Assembly: GCF_002575655.3 (NCBI RefSeq)
Contig: NC_053039.3
Span: forward strand, 372,659,633 to 372,723,632
Reading direction: 5' to 3'
Length of the DNA: 64,000 nt
Origin: Aegilops tauschii subsp. strangulata
Lineage: Eukaryota; Streptophyta; Magnoliopsida; Poales; Poaceae
How positions within the stretch are numbered: the first letter of the stretch is position 1; each line of letters begins with the position of its first letter. The position numbers were made by a program, and so were the translations under genes. The notes beneath the pieces were generated by a model. It saw nothing but the letters and a program-made list of their open reading frames with translations. It was not told the origin of the DNA and did no database searches. Positions 46,335 through 56,803 of this stretch are shown in pieces.

Positions 46335-49300
46335 TTATGATTGTTTGCGGGTTGAAGCCTCAGGATCTTCTTGCACCTCTTCTTCATCCTCAACTCCTTG
46401 CTTATCCATTAGCTGGAAGTCAGGCGTAGCCCAGTTGATACCGGTCAACGCTCTAAACACAACTTCATCGTCAATAAGATTTGATGGATCAATGTCAGGG
46501 GCAAAGGTGTGCTTACGAATCGGAGGAATAAGATATGTTGGCTCATGAACCGGCGCGGCAATCTTCTTGTTGTGAGCATCATAAGCTGCCTGGTATGCGG
46601 ATAAGCTGGTTTCGTCAGCTAGTTTACTTGCTAATGGACGCATAGCTCTTGCTATTTCTACGAAGTCATCAGCAATGAAGTCCGATCCATCTTCTTTAAC
46701 ACTGGGGTAGCCATTGGCCAAATCTTCCGGGTCAAGATCGGCCTTCCATGCTTTGGCCCGGCTTAACATAGTTAAAGCGCCAGCTCTGGCAGCTCCGTGT
46801 TTTAAGTCATCAATTCTCTTGGGCAGCACTGATAATTGCTTCAAGGTGTCTTGGATAAGTGTTGAAGGAGTTTTCTTATGCATCGTAGCAGCGATGGTTC
46901 GCTGGGCACCAGTATATAATTGTTGTACAAGAGTATAGACAGCTTTGAGCCGGATGTGCATATCTGAGCCGAACTTAGCGCTCTGAGAACCCGTGTCAAT
47001 ACAGGTATGGGTAAGCCGGCAGATGTTTCTAATATGATTCTTACAGTACAAGGGGGATATGTTCTTACCAAAGATGGCTGATGACATAATATTAATCTGC
47101 TACTTTAAGCCAGATAACTCCCCAGTCACCGGTTTAAGCGCGGCTTCAGCATCCTCAATTTTCTTCAGCAGGGCTGACCTTTCTGTATCCCAGCCTGTTT
47201 CCTTAGCTTTAAAGCTTTCCTTCAATTTTTCCATCGCTGCTAAAGCATTGGTCACTTCATCCTTGGCTTTGGAGGTCTCTGCTTGTTGAGATTTGATATT
47301 TTCTCGAAGGTCGGCAATTTGGGATTCTTTACTGTTCAGCTCAGACTGCAAGCGATAAACAATTTGTGAGATGGCAATGAATTTATACAAAGTCCCAACC
47401 ACAATACAAGTATTATATTTGGCACTTGGGGGCTAATGTCTATTGCTTCTTCAAATATTGTGAAGTCCCAAGCACAATACAAGTATTGTCCTTAGCACTT
47501 GGGGGCTAATGCATACTGCTCTTGTCAAACGATGAACATATTGGTTGACCCGGACAAGGGGTGGTAATCCGGCTTATGAAGACTATGAACGGTATTATGG
47601 AATTCCTACAAATAAGTCCCGACTTAACAAAATTGCTAAGCCGACCCTTGGGGGCTACGGATGCAATGTTTACTTATATTACTCAAAGGACCCGACTTAA
47701 CATATCTATTAAGCCGGCCCTTGGGGGCTACATATGCAGAGTTGAAATACTATTATCATAAGTCCTGGTTCATATTCAAAATATAAAGCGGCCCTTGGGG
47801 GCTACTGGTTTGTATCTACGCAATTATCAAAGTTTATAGCACATTCCATTCTGTCATGTCCAATAAACTTGGCGGCTAATGGAAATATATTTATATGAAA
47901 GGAAGTGACAGCGTTTTCCTCATAGCGATCTGTCATCAAGTTCACTAAGCCGGCTTCAAAGTCACAGCTGGTGTATAAACGGTTCAAATAGCCAGAATGG
48001 ATGTCTCGGGTGCTGGACTGGGTGTAGTGTTCTGAATCTACCCTCCATTTGCCCTTATCCTCAGCAGAAATTTCTTCTTTTGCGTTGTGCCTAGACAAGT
48101 CAGTAGGACGACCCGGGGTTGTGAAGCCATGACAAGTAATGGTAACATCACCATCTTTTCCTGCCAGCTTAACAGGACTGGCTGTTCTGATAGGGCTCGG
48201 CGGATTGGTATCAGTCGGGTTAGCATTCATCGGGTCAAGATCAACGTTGTGGCTTTCTGGTGGCAAACCAACAATATTATCAGCAGTTGGGTGAGAAGAT
48301 TCTGGTTGTTGTTTTTCCGGCTCAGACGAGTTGGGATCATTGACCGGCTTATTCAGTTTTGCCTTCTTACTGGGTTTAGCTTGGCCCCTGAAAATAAGAA
48401 GTAAAAAGAAGTCAAGGTGATGATCAAGCACAATAATTGGCACAGTTGGAAATAGTTTTACCCAGGTACAGTCTTGAAAGCTGGAATTTGTGTTTCTACT
48501 GACTCGCCAGAAGAGGAATGAGAAGTCCCCTGATAGTTTGAATCAGACGGGTCAAGAGGTTGTCGAAAATAACCCGCCTTGGGGTAAAGTATGTCAGAAA
48601 TATGTAAGACCTCTGGACGGCGCTTGCGAAGTGGAGTGTTTGGTAAACCGGAGGAATTGATCACGTTGCCGCTATGCCGGGTTGTGCGGCGAGCTTCGTG
48701 TTGTTGTTTCTTCAAAAGAAAGTTTGGATCCAAGTGAGCTAGAGGGTGAGAAAATCTTACTTTCCGGCTTGCTTGTCGGGTTTTCTGTGTTGGCAGAGGT
48801 TCTGAGCCGGAGGAAAGAATAATTACCTCTGCGTCACCTGCACGGCTAGCCTCTGCGTCGTCCTGATAACAATTATTGTCAATGAGATGTATGAAAAAAG
48901 AGCCAAGTGAATCAAGTTCTACCTCTGACTCATGATTATCATCGTCATCGTCATGTTTAACTCGACAGACTCGACGATTTTCTTTTTGGAAGGTTTCTTG
49001 CTGGCCTTGGTTTTGACACGAGGTGCTATGGCCGGCTTATCCTGCGGTTTCCTCTTCCAAAATGGATCATCAGCCTGTTAAGATTGGAAAGATCATAAGA
49101 GAATATTAAGAATGTGGATTAAGTAGGAGTTGGGCAATTCTTACGGCCGGTGGCTTGTTGACAGTGCAGAAAGGACTAAGTCCAGTTTTGCTGCACTCTT
49201 TTACAGGTTCATTCAACAACTTTTTGGTGGCTTCAGTAACTTCTGCCTCAGGTAACTGAATATCACAATGGCGCTGAGGATCTTTAACATCACCAGTATA

Positions 49301-50001
49301 TTCGCACATTAAGCCAGGGCGGCGGCTTAATGGCAAGCTACTCCAAGACAGCCAACACCGGAAAAAATCAACGCCAGTTAAGATGTTGGCCATAAAGGCT
49401 CTGAGCTTTGAGAAGGCAGGTGCATATTTGGCCTGTTCCATTGCATCAAGACGTTGGGGAAGTGGATGGTTGTTGTTAAGCCGGTGCTCGCGGTAACCCG
49501 ACAGAGGATTTTCACCAGCCGGTTCCAATCTTTGGGGTGGCTATGTAGTTTGGCATGAGGAAAACTGACATCTTTTCACTTCTGAATAATGACTCCACCA
49601 AGTTCTTGGCATGGCCCATCAACAAATTCAGTCTGGCGGTTTAAATAATAGAATTCCTTGAATAGATCAACCGTGGGTTCTTCTTGAAGATAGGCTTTGC
49701 AGAACACCTGAAAATTGCAAATGTTAGACACGGAGTTGGGTCCGATGTCTTGAGGGTGCAGTTGGAGGAAATGAAGCACATCACGAATTTGTTTTGAGTC
49801 GGGAGGGCTGAACCCCCGACCCAAGTGATCAGTAAAAACAATCACTTCTCCATCTTTGGGTTGAGGAAGGACTTCATCACCAGGAGCTCTCCAATGGATA
49901 CCCTCCTTTTTGGCTAAGGCGCCAGTGGCGACACAATTGTTCAGTTCTTCCTCGGTAATCCGGGATTTGACCCAATTGCAAGAAGTATATGTTTTAGCCA
50001 T
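46335..50001 (-). pseudogene. Multi-exon antisense gene of E3
   Basis: Minus strand. Exon 1: ATG at 50001 (MAKTYTSCNWVKSRIT) to donor GTAAGA at 49144, with one frameshift near 49510. It matches the PF04195-type layout: VIVFTDHLGRGFSPPDSKQIRD, LHFLQLHPQDIGPNSV, NICNFQVFCKAYL. A further exon starts at about 49074 after taacag (ADDPFWKRKPQDKPA, then Lys-rich). Middle exons at 48733-48458 and 48443-47900 are less certain. The distal exon, 47370-46335, is a coiled coil (LQSELNSKESQIADLRENI), has an in-frame TAG at 47100-47102, and ends in an acidic tail EDEEEVQEDPEASTRKQS. Role unknown. Confidence 0.68.
47392..47803 (+). repeat. Repeated polypurine-tract-like units in E3
   Basis: cttgggggct occurs at 47425, 47498, 47647, 47720 and 47794 (and at 45271, 45369). 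The first two sit in a 73 bp tandem repeat (gtcccaa.cacaatacaagtatt...cacttgggggctaatg); the next three in diverged 73-75 bp units with aagccggcccttgggggcta. They lie in a presumed intron of the antisense gene. Confidence 0.7.
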
Positions 50002-50990
50002 TTCTAAAAAAAGATTATGCCGGTTTAAGGTCACATCGTTAAGCCGGCTTACGGTTAAAAGGAGCACGACTAGGTATTAAGCCGGAGCTTGATATCACAA
50101 TATAACCAAAGAATTATTGGCGGCCTAAGAGGGGACTAATGATACCTGGCGGGTTACTATTTTTGAGTTAAGCCGCTTATACCGATGTTGAAAGAGCAGA
50201 TCTACGGATGAAGCAAAATGGCTAAGTGTTCAGAAAAACAGTTTTCGCAGATTGATGCTATAATTTTAGATCTAGCGCACTTCAGTTGAATATAAAAATA
50301 TTCAGACCTAAAACTATCAGTGTTCGAGCAGGTCATGGGTATAGATCGATTTTCATCTACGAAGGAGATATTCTAATAGTAAAAGGGATTGCTATGATCG
50401 CCGCGGTATAGGAGGAGTACCAAGGGCGAATCAAAAATCCTACAGCCAAGAACAAGGACGACCTTCGATGAACTTCGTTGAAACCCTAATGGATCTATGA
50501 GAAGAGGAAGAAGAAGAACTAACCAGGGCTGTTGAGCGGCAGAGGTGCGCGGATGAGATCTGGTCCGAACAGGTTGATGCAGCGGCCGTTGTCGGAGCAG
50601 AGGCGAAGGTCGACGGCGGCGGCGGAGCTCGTGTGCTAGGGCATCGCGAGGAAGAAGACAAGACGAAGAGGCACGAGGGGGAGTGAAAGAGACCCCCGAC
50701 CCTATTTATAAGGCGAATGGATAAATGACAAGCGCGGGAATCGAGGAGGCCAAAAACGGATATGTGACAGTACAGACGCCTCGATTTTCCGAGATTCATT
50801 AAAAATGAGAAGATACATTAAAGATTTTGGCTTTGTCTAAAATTAATGACAGGTGACGTCACGGCGGGTAACCCTGATCCCAGAGGATGACGTCATGGCG
50901 AGTTACAAGTTCTCGCGAAGGTAATGAAGAAGGAATTTTTCTAAGTGTTGAAGATTGATGTGAACAAGTTTAAATCAACCTAGGGCCTAA
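50002..50990. promoter_or_regulatory. Antisense leader and 3' end of E3
   Basis: Minus strand has a TATA-like TTATAAATAG at 50702-50711, followed by a Ser/Pro-coding, CT-rich stretch (50690-50440) that looks like a 5' leader or first exon with an intron to the ATG at 50001. On the plus strand the last bases before the LTR (cctagggcctaa) are the polypurine tract, poorer than the internal cttgggggct copies. Confidence 0.45.
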
Positions 50991-51526
50991 TGTTGGGGAT
51001 ATAGCTATTGAGGTAACCCGCCCAGGAGCGGCCGGGTTATACTCATGGCGACTCATAAGAAAAAGCCCATGAAGGAATCGAATATGGCGGTTCATGAGGA
51101 TAACTTATGAAGGGCCCAAGGCCCAAAGGCGGCTTAAGGCCCGTAGGTGTAAACCGTCATATTTGTATGATTTGTATTATAAGGCAATTGTAATTAAGTC
51201 ACCGGGCCGGACACGCTTATGAGCCGGCCGAGACTCTGTAAGCCACCGGGCGTCAACCTGAGTATATAAAGGGACAACCCGGCGGCGAGTTAGGGCAAGA
51301 AACACCAGAGATCGAAAGCTAGGTCAAGCATATTCGCTCCCTGGTAATCGAGACATAAGCAATACCACCTCAACTGGATTAGCCCTTTACCTTCACCGCA
51401 AGGGGCCGAACCAGTATAAACTCCTTGAGTCCTTTGTCCCGTTTAACCCTTTTAAGCTAATCTCGTTGCGATGGCTCCACGACTAAGTCCTCACACTAGG
51501 ACATCTGCCATGACAACCCCACGACA
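50991..51526 (+). repeat. 3' LTR of E3
   Basis: 536 bp, TGTTGGGGATATAGC to ccccacgaCA. TATA box agtatataaag at 51261-51271. The 5' partner lies left of the window, so divergence cannot be judged. The right flank begins GAGCC. Confidence 0.82.
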
Positions 51527-51592
51527 GAGCCTAATAAAACCGGACGGAGGTGGTACAGTTAGAGTAAGCTAGCACCACCAATAGCTTAGGTG

Positions 51593-51724
51593 GGCTGCTA
51601 ATTTGTTAGCATTATATGGCATGTGCTTTTGTTTTGGGCTGCTAATTCGTTAGCATGATCTGGCCAGTGTTTACGTTTTGTGTTGCATATTTGTTAGCAC
51701 TATATGGCCCGTGTGAGCTAGAAG
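51593..51724 (+). repeat. Three 44 bp tandem repeats
   Basis: Units at 51593, 51637 and 51681 share gctaatttgttagcattatatggc. Related 32-40 bp units lie at 62111-62254. Confidence 0.8.
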
Positions 51725-53221
51725 AGTACGCTAGCACCACCAACAAAGTGCGAAATCACTAGATTTTCTTTTTTTGAGGGGTACAAAATCACTAGCTAAA
51801 GGTCACCCTTACAAAGTATAATCCACTGGCTCACATAAAAAATAACAAGTACATTACTGATTCTCTATGGCCCACAAGAAAGAGCAGGTTCTAAATCAGA
51901 CGGGTTCATGTCTCGGGTTGAACAAAAATGTTTTTACAATTTTTATTTCAGATATATAACAGGTTATTCGTTTGTAACAAAAAAAAACGCACATAATTTG
52001 AATTTTGTTCATGAAAAATCGAAAAAATCTCATGTTTTTTAATTTTCGTGAACTAAAAATATTGCACTTTTTTAGGAAATTCATGCATTTAGGAAATATT
52101 CAAGAATATATATTTTTGTCACATTTGTTGAAATATACATAGATTAAAAAATTCTTCTCAAATTATAAAAAAATATATGAAGAAAACACAAAAAGGGCAG
52201 ATAAAACAAGAGGAACGCAAAAACAAAAACCGAGATGCAAAAAGGAAAAAAAAGGAAAAGGCTGAAAAAAAACTATCACCAAAACAACGCACACATGTGA
52301 AAACCGGGAAACCCGAACAAAACCGAATAACAAAGAAATGGAAAATCAAAGACTAGCGCCATCTCTGTATGCAAAGCGACTCATGGAAAATTAAAAAAAC
52401 GCGTCGCAGGTAGATTAGAGAGTACACGGTTGGTTGCTATTCCGGAGAGGTCATATACAATGCCTTTAGCACCGCTTGCGTTAAAGGCGCTTGCGCACAC
52501 CGCTAAATGAGCCGCAACACATCAGCGTCCTAGTCGCTCGCTCGCTCAATTTTTTTTTGTCGTGCTCGCTCGTAGACACGTTGGTAAACCGCCAATTTAT
52601 AACCAGCTAAACCGTTGACACTCACCATTAACCCGTTGGCTGTTGACCAATATTACTGTTGACTTTTGAAAAACATGGTCTAAAAAAAAGGTGAATCCAA
52701 AGGAAGTTCATAAAAGTTGAAAAAAATTCTTAAATTTGAAAACAAAATTGTGAATTTGATCAACTTCAATAATTTTAGAAACATTTCACGGTTTTGAAAA
52801 AAGTTCACACATTTATGATTACGTTCACAAATTTGGGAAAAATTGAAAAAATTCAGTTTTGAAAAAGTTTATACATTTGAGAAAAAACTTCGTCAATTTG
52901 AAAAACAAATCACCAAATTGTTTTAAAATAAGTTCAGATATTTGAAAAAAGTTGACACATTCTAGAAAAAGTTCATGAATTTTTTAAAAACTCAAGGATT
53001 TGCATTTAATTTGTTCATTTTTAAAAGAAAAGGTTCATGAAAATATTTAAAAAATAAAACCAAAGCATAAAAAAATAAAAGAAAGAAGAACAAGAAAAAA
53101 GTAAAGACAGAAAACTGGAAGGAATACATAATGATAAAAACTGAGAAAAAATTGGACTGGGAACTTCTCAAAACCTGGCTGCTCTAGCGGCTCGCGGTGT
53201 TGCGTGCAGGCTACGGGAGCA

Positions 53222-53225
<4 letters not shown>

Positions 53226-53298
<73 letters not shown>
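53226..53298 (+). repeat. (AG)n microsatellite
   Basis: Perfect dinucleotide AG run of about 36 units. Confidence 0.98.
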
Positions 53299-53301
<3 letters not shown>

Positions 53302-53659
53302 TGGGCCGAGCCCAATATGGAGTGGGGTGCGCTCTGCTATGTGGAAATACCTTTATGTGGCACAGTAGGCATCGAATAGGATTCGGGGCTATTCCGCACG
53401 TACACATTAGAATAGGATATGCTACATATTCGATCACGTTATGAAGCAAGTCCTCTGCTTAGTTATAACTATATATCAATATATTTAGTCCTTCAGCCTA
53501 GGGACGAACTAAAATGTGAGGATTTGTAGTCTCTTTTATTGCATGCAATGCACACACGTAAGCTCATGAGTTATAAGAATTCATCACCTTTAGTTTATCA
53601 CGGATAAGTTTGGTCATTCGTGCACATCAACCTTGGATAGACCTGTGGAAACTCACTCG

Positions 53660-53790
53660 ATGTCTATGACACCAACTCGCCCAACTTCAAGTTGTTTGCT
53701 TGGCTTGTTGTTTATGATTGGATATAACAACAGACCGGCCAATCATGGCCATTGCCAATTATGCAAATAGAGTGCATCGCGCTGTCCGTG
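53660..53790 (+). pseudogene. Possible LINE remnant (RT zinc-binding region)
   Basis: Short frame TNSPNFKLFAWLVVYDWI, then after a stop/frameshift TDRPANHGHCQLC. This recalls the zinc-binding domain that follows RT in plant LINEs (KFFAWL...TADRL...CPLC). Only about 40 residues are visible, so it is tentative. Confidence 0.3.
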
Positions 53791-53829
53791 GTGGCCACGT
53801 TCACAGTGACAGCGCTCTTTGCTGACCAT

Positions 53830-56245
53830 TGTTGGAAATATGAGCAATTTACCAAATGATTTTATTAACAGAAATACTAGATAAAGCATGACTAATATAG
53901 TAGAGATAAAACAAGTCATGCGTTCTGACAGAGAAAAGGTAAATAACATCTGCATATATGAACTGTAGCCTAGCATATCTAGAGCAGACAGTAGAGCTAG
54001 TTGCATGTATGGAGTAGAACCTAACACATCTAGAGCAAGTACTAGTACGAGAAACTGTGGCAGGACATCTAATAGAAAGAAGAAGAACACGTACGAGACA
54101 GCAGCAGCAGAAGCACTGGACTTGGGGTCGACATCCTCTCCAGCCATGTCGTTGCTGAGGTAGTCGACGTCGGGAAAGAAGTCGTCGTCGGGGAAGTAGT
54201 CATCGGAGTCCGTGATGAAGAAGCCAGTAGTCGCGCGGAGCGCTCCCCAAAAACCTTATCACCCTTCTCCCGTACAGGACTCAAAAAGGTGCGGTGCCGG
54301 AGGCCTACTGTCCCGACCTGCGGTGCACGCCGCAAGCCGGGATGAGGAAGATCGTAGCGGTAGCTCAGTGGTCAGGAACATGGAGGCGAGAGGGTTGCCT
54401 TGTTCTGGTGTGTCTCTCTAGGAGGAGCGACCTCCCTTTTATAGGCACAGGAGAGGGACGCGAACAGCCTGCGATCGGAGGTGAAGCAACGGAAGGAGAC
54501 GAAGCGAACAGGCAGCGGCCGAAGAGGCGCGCCGTTTGAATTCAGTGTCCACTACAGAAAACGTTTCAGCTCCCGCGTGACCTTTCGTATACCCATCGTG
54601 CGTGGCAAAAACTTAGACATCGGCTCGGCTCATTCCCGCTATTGGAGATATGCCCTAGAGGCAATCATGTGATGATGACATTTCCATATGTATTCATGAG
54701 TCCTTTGTATTGTCCTTGAACATCATCAATGATATGTATCAATAAGTATGTGACTTGTTTGTGGAACTATTTATTGTATGATGATTGTTCTAATGGTCCC
54801 TAGTTGATAAGGTTGTCCGGACACATATCCTTGACTGGTATACGACTCGGTTGATGACTATGTTTCACAAGTCATGTGCGTGGAGATGCTAAACCGATAG
54901 TATGGGCTCGGGGATGGAGATCACCGAGCCGGACAGACCCACTTTGAGACGCAGCGAGATATAGTTATCTGTTAGTCTCAAGTGCAATGTCTATGCCATG
55001 TCCTAGACCTGAGGTCCTCGCATGTTCTCGGGATGAGGATCGACTCACTTAGGGTCTATCAAACGCTACTCCGTAACTGGGTAGTTATAAAGGTAGCTTT
55101 CGGGTGAGTCGTGAGACATGCCGCGAGACATGGTTGACCAAGATGTGATTTGCCCCTCCTATTTGGAGAGATATTCTCTGGGCCCTCTCGAGTGATCAGA
55201 TTCGGAAAGCATGGCCATGCGACTTGGGTTAAGTGTTAACCCAGTTCAGGAATCTGTATCATGGTTTCGAGAAGAGAGGTCGAGCTATCACAAGGGTGAC
55301 AAGTACTCGCCTTGAGCTCGACAACAAATATCGCAAGGCAAAAGGAATGTTGCATATGCCACATTGTTGAGGTTCGTCAAACGACTTTACGCCCACATGG
55401 GAGTTGGCACGTTCTGCTAGGAGCCGCTACCAACTATCGACTCTTGTCGTGTCCATGTGTACGTGAACCTATAGGGTCGCACACTTAAGGGGCTGCAGCC
55501 CATTCGGATAGGATTCGAGTGGAAAATGGATGTGGACTCCTAGTGGGCTCAAGTGTTGAGCCCACCTCGGAGGTCTATATAAAGGGGAGTGGGCAGACCA
55601 CTTAGGGTTGATCCAATCGAACCCTGGTTAGCCACCGCCACTCCCCACGCCCATGCCGCGCGACTGGACCTAGCAGTCTGCCGCTCGACGCTGCTTCCCG
55701 TACGTGTGGATACCTTGGAGGCATCGCATCTACGGTGCTTGGACGAACCGTTCGAGGGAACAGCGAGGTGCCGTTCGTGGGAGATCACCGTTCACGGGTC
55801 TTCGCTGTTCGCGGGAGATCAGCTACACGCATCACCAACTCTACTTCCACTGCGGTGGCTGCGCGACTAGTGGTAAACCCGATCCCGTGATCTATTTCCA
55901 GCAGCATGATCTTGGGTGCGCGGTAGAAAATTTTATTTGGCGCTAGCGTAGCGTACCGCGTGTTCCTACACCCGCAACCCGCGGCGCGTCGTGACGAGGC
56001 GTGGCGTGGCGAGGCGGGCGGCGGAGGAGGAGCGCACGTGGATGTCCCTCTTGTTCTCATCCTCATACATGTGGAGAAAGAGCCTCCCTTATAAAGAGGT
56101 CCAACTCCCTCTAAACTAGCAATGTGGGACTAAACTTTTGTTCCACCTTTTGCCTTGCACGAATGGGCTGCGTGGGCCTCTAGGATTTATTAGGAATTTC
56201 TGAAACTGCTATTGGGCTAGGCCCAAAATAGACAAAATTCCAGCA
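53830..56245 (-). repeat. 3' LTR of the Copia element, interrupted
   Basis: About 1080 bp without the solo LTR. In element orientation it starts TGCTGGAATTTTGTC at 56245 and ends ...CATATTTCCAACA at 53830. The minus strand has CTTTATAAGG near 56088-56097, a TATA box. Confidence 0.9.
54640..55970 (+). mobile_element. Solo Copia LTR in the Copia 3' LTR
   Basis: 1331 bp, starts TATTGGAGATATGCCCTAGAGG, ends gtgttcctaCA, flanked by CCCGC duplications (54635-54639, 55971-55975). The start TG is TA. The opening resembles Angela-type LTRs, the rest differs, so it is another Copia family. TATA ctatataaagg at 55575-55585. Its absence from the other LTR (61481) proves it inserted after the Copia element. 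Confidence 0.9.
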
Positions 56246-56256
56246 ATCCCCCCACC
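56246..56256 (-). other. Polypurine tract of the Copia element
   Basis: Minus strand GGTGGGGGGAT abutting the 3' LTR start TGCTGG. Confidence 0.85.
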
Positions 56257-56803
56257 AGATCCCAGAGGCACACAAAATTTGCCTTTGGTTCCAAAATACT
56301 GTTTTATGTACCGGTACTGCAGTGGAGACTGTTAAGTTGAACTTCGACCTAGAACTCTATGCTACACTAGTAAGCAACTTGAACAGTGGACTGGGCCTTG
56401 AACTGCAAGTTTTCTGCGAATCTAGCTTCACATAAAGCCTTGACCGATACGTGGCTACCGTGGGTCTTCCCCGCGGGTGGAGCTTATGCGTCATACTCCG
56501 AGACCTTTCGTGAGTTTACTAGAGAGAACCCTACTCTCATAGATTGCGACGTTAACAATCAGACTCATATAGGTGCGTTCTTCAAAAGATGTTCTGCAGG
56601 ACGACATCTCTGCTTCAATGAGCCACTTAGAACACATTAAGATATACATCAACCTGCCATGCAAATTAGGAGAGTATTGCATCTTCATGGAGTGGTATTG
56701 TTAATAGTAAGGATACTCTCCTCTCAGCTGACCAACAGCTTGTCTTCCACATCTAATTCACGGGATCTCCGATCTCATAGACTAGGTTACCACTGTGAAC
56801 AAC
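56257..56803 (-). other. 3' untranslated region of the Copia element
   Basis: About 550 bases between the pol stop and the polypurine tract. No coding frame or repeat that I can support. Confidence 0.7.

Larger units (their letters stand above)
21563..51526 (+). mobile_element. Tat-lineage Ty3/gypsy element E3 with nested insertions
   Basis: Host element for most of the window. Pieces in order: gag (21563-23658), protease (23659-26313, split by a TIR transposon), RT, RNase H, second 'archaeal-type' RNase H and integrase start (26314-28705), element X (28706-44643), integrase C-terminus (44644-45051), non-coding DNA, an antisense gene (50001-46335) and the 3' LTR (50991-51526). The 5' LTR lies left of the window, beyond copy A and the chromovirus. 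A second RNase H after RNase H is a hallmark of the Tat/Ogre lineage. Many stops and frameshifts show age. I do not assign a family name. Confidence 0.85.
51527..53640. other. AT-rich host DNA right of E3
   Basis: No gene. From left to right: three 44 bp repeats (51593-51724), poly-A/T-rich sequence, and an array of degenerate gttca/gaatttg words (52680-53060), then the GA microsatellite (53226-53298). The repeats and word array reappear right of the Copia element (62111 onward). Confidence 0.6.

Noticed and set aside
46084..46548. Plus-strand frame of 154 residues in E3
   Set aside because: It overlaps the minus-strand coiled-coil exon, which has the coherent composition; the plus frame has no motif.
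47392..47803. Regular short repeats that could suggest a CRISPR array
   Set aside because: Units are diverged 73-75 bp tandem repeats in a plant retrotransposon, not short identical repeats with unique spacers, and no cas-like gene is present.
55589..55870. Small frames in the solo LTR at 54640-55970
   Set aside because: Downstream of the LTR TATA box, they are part of the transcribed leader of a Copia LTR without coding signs.
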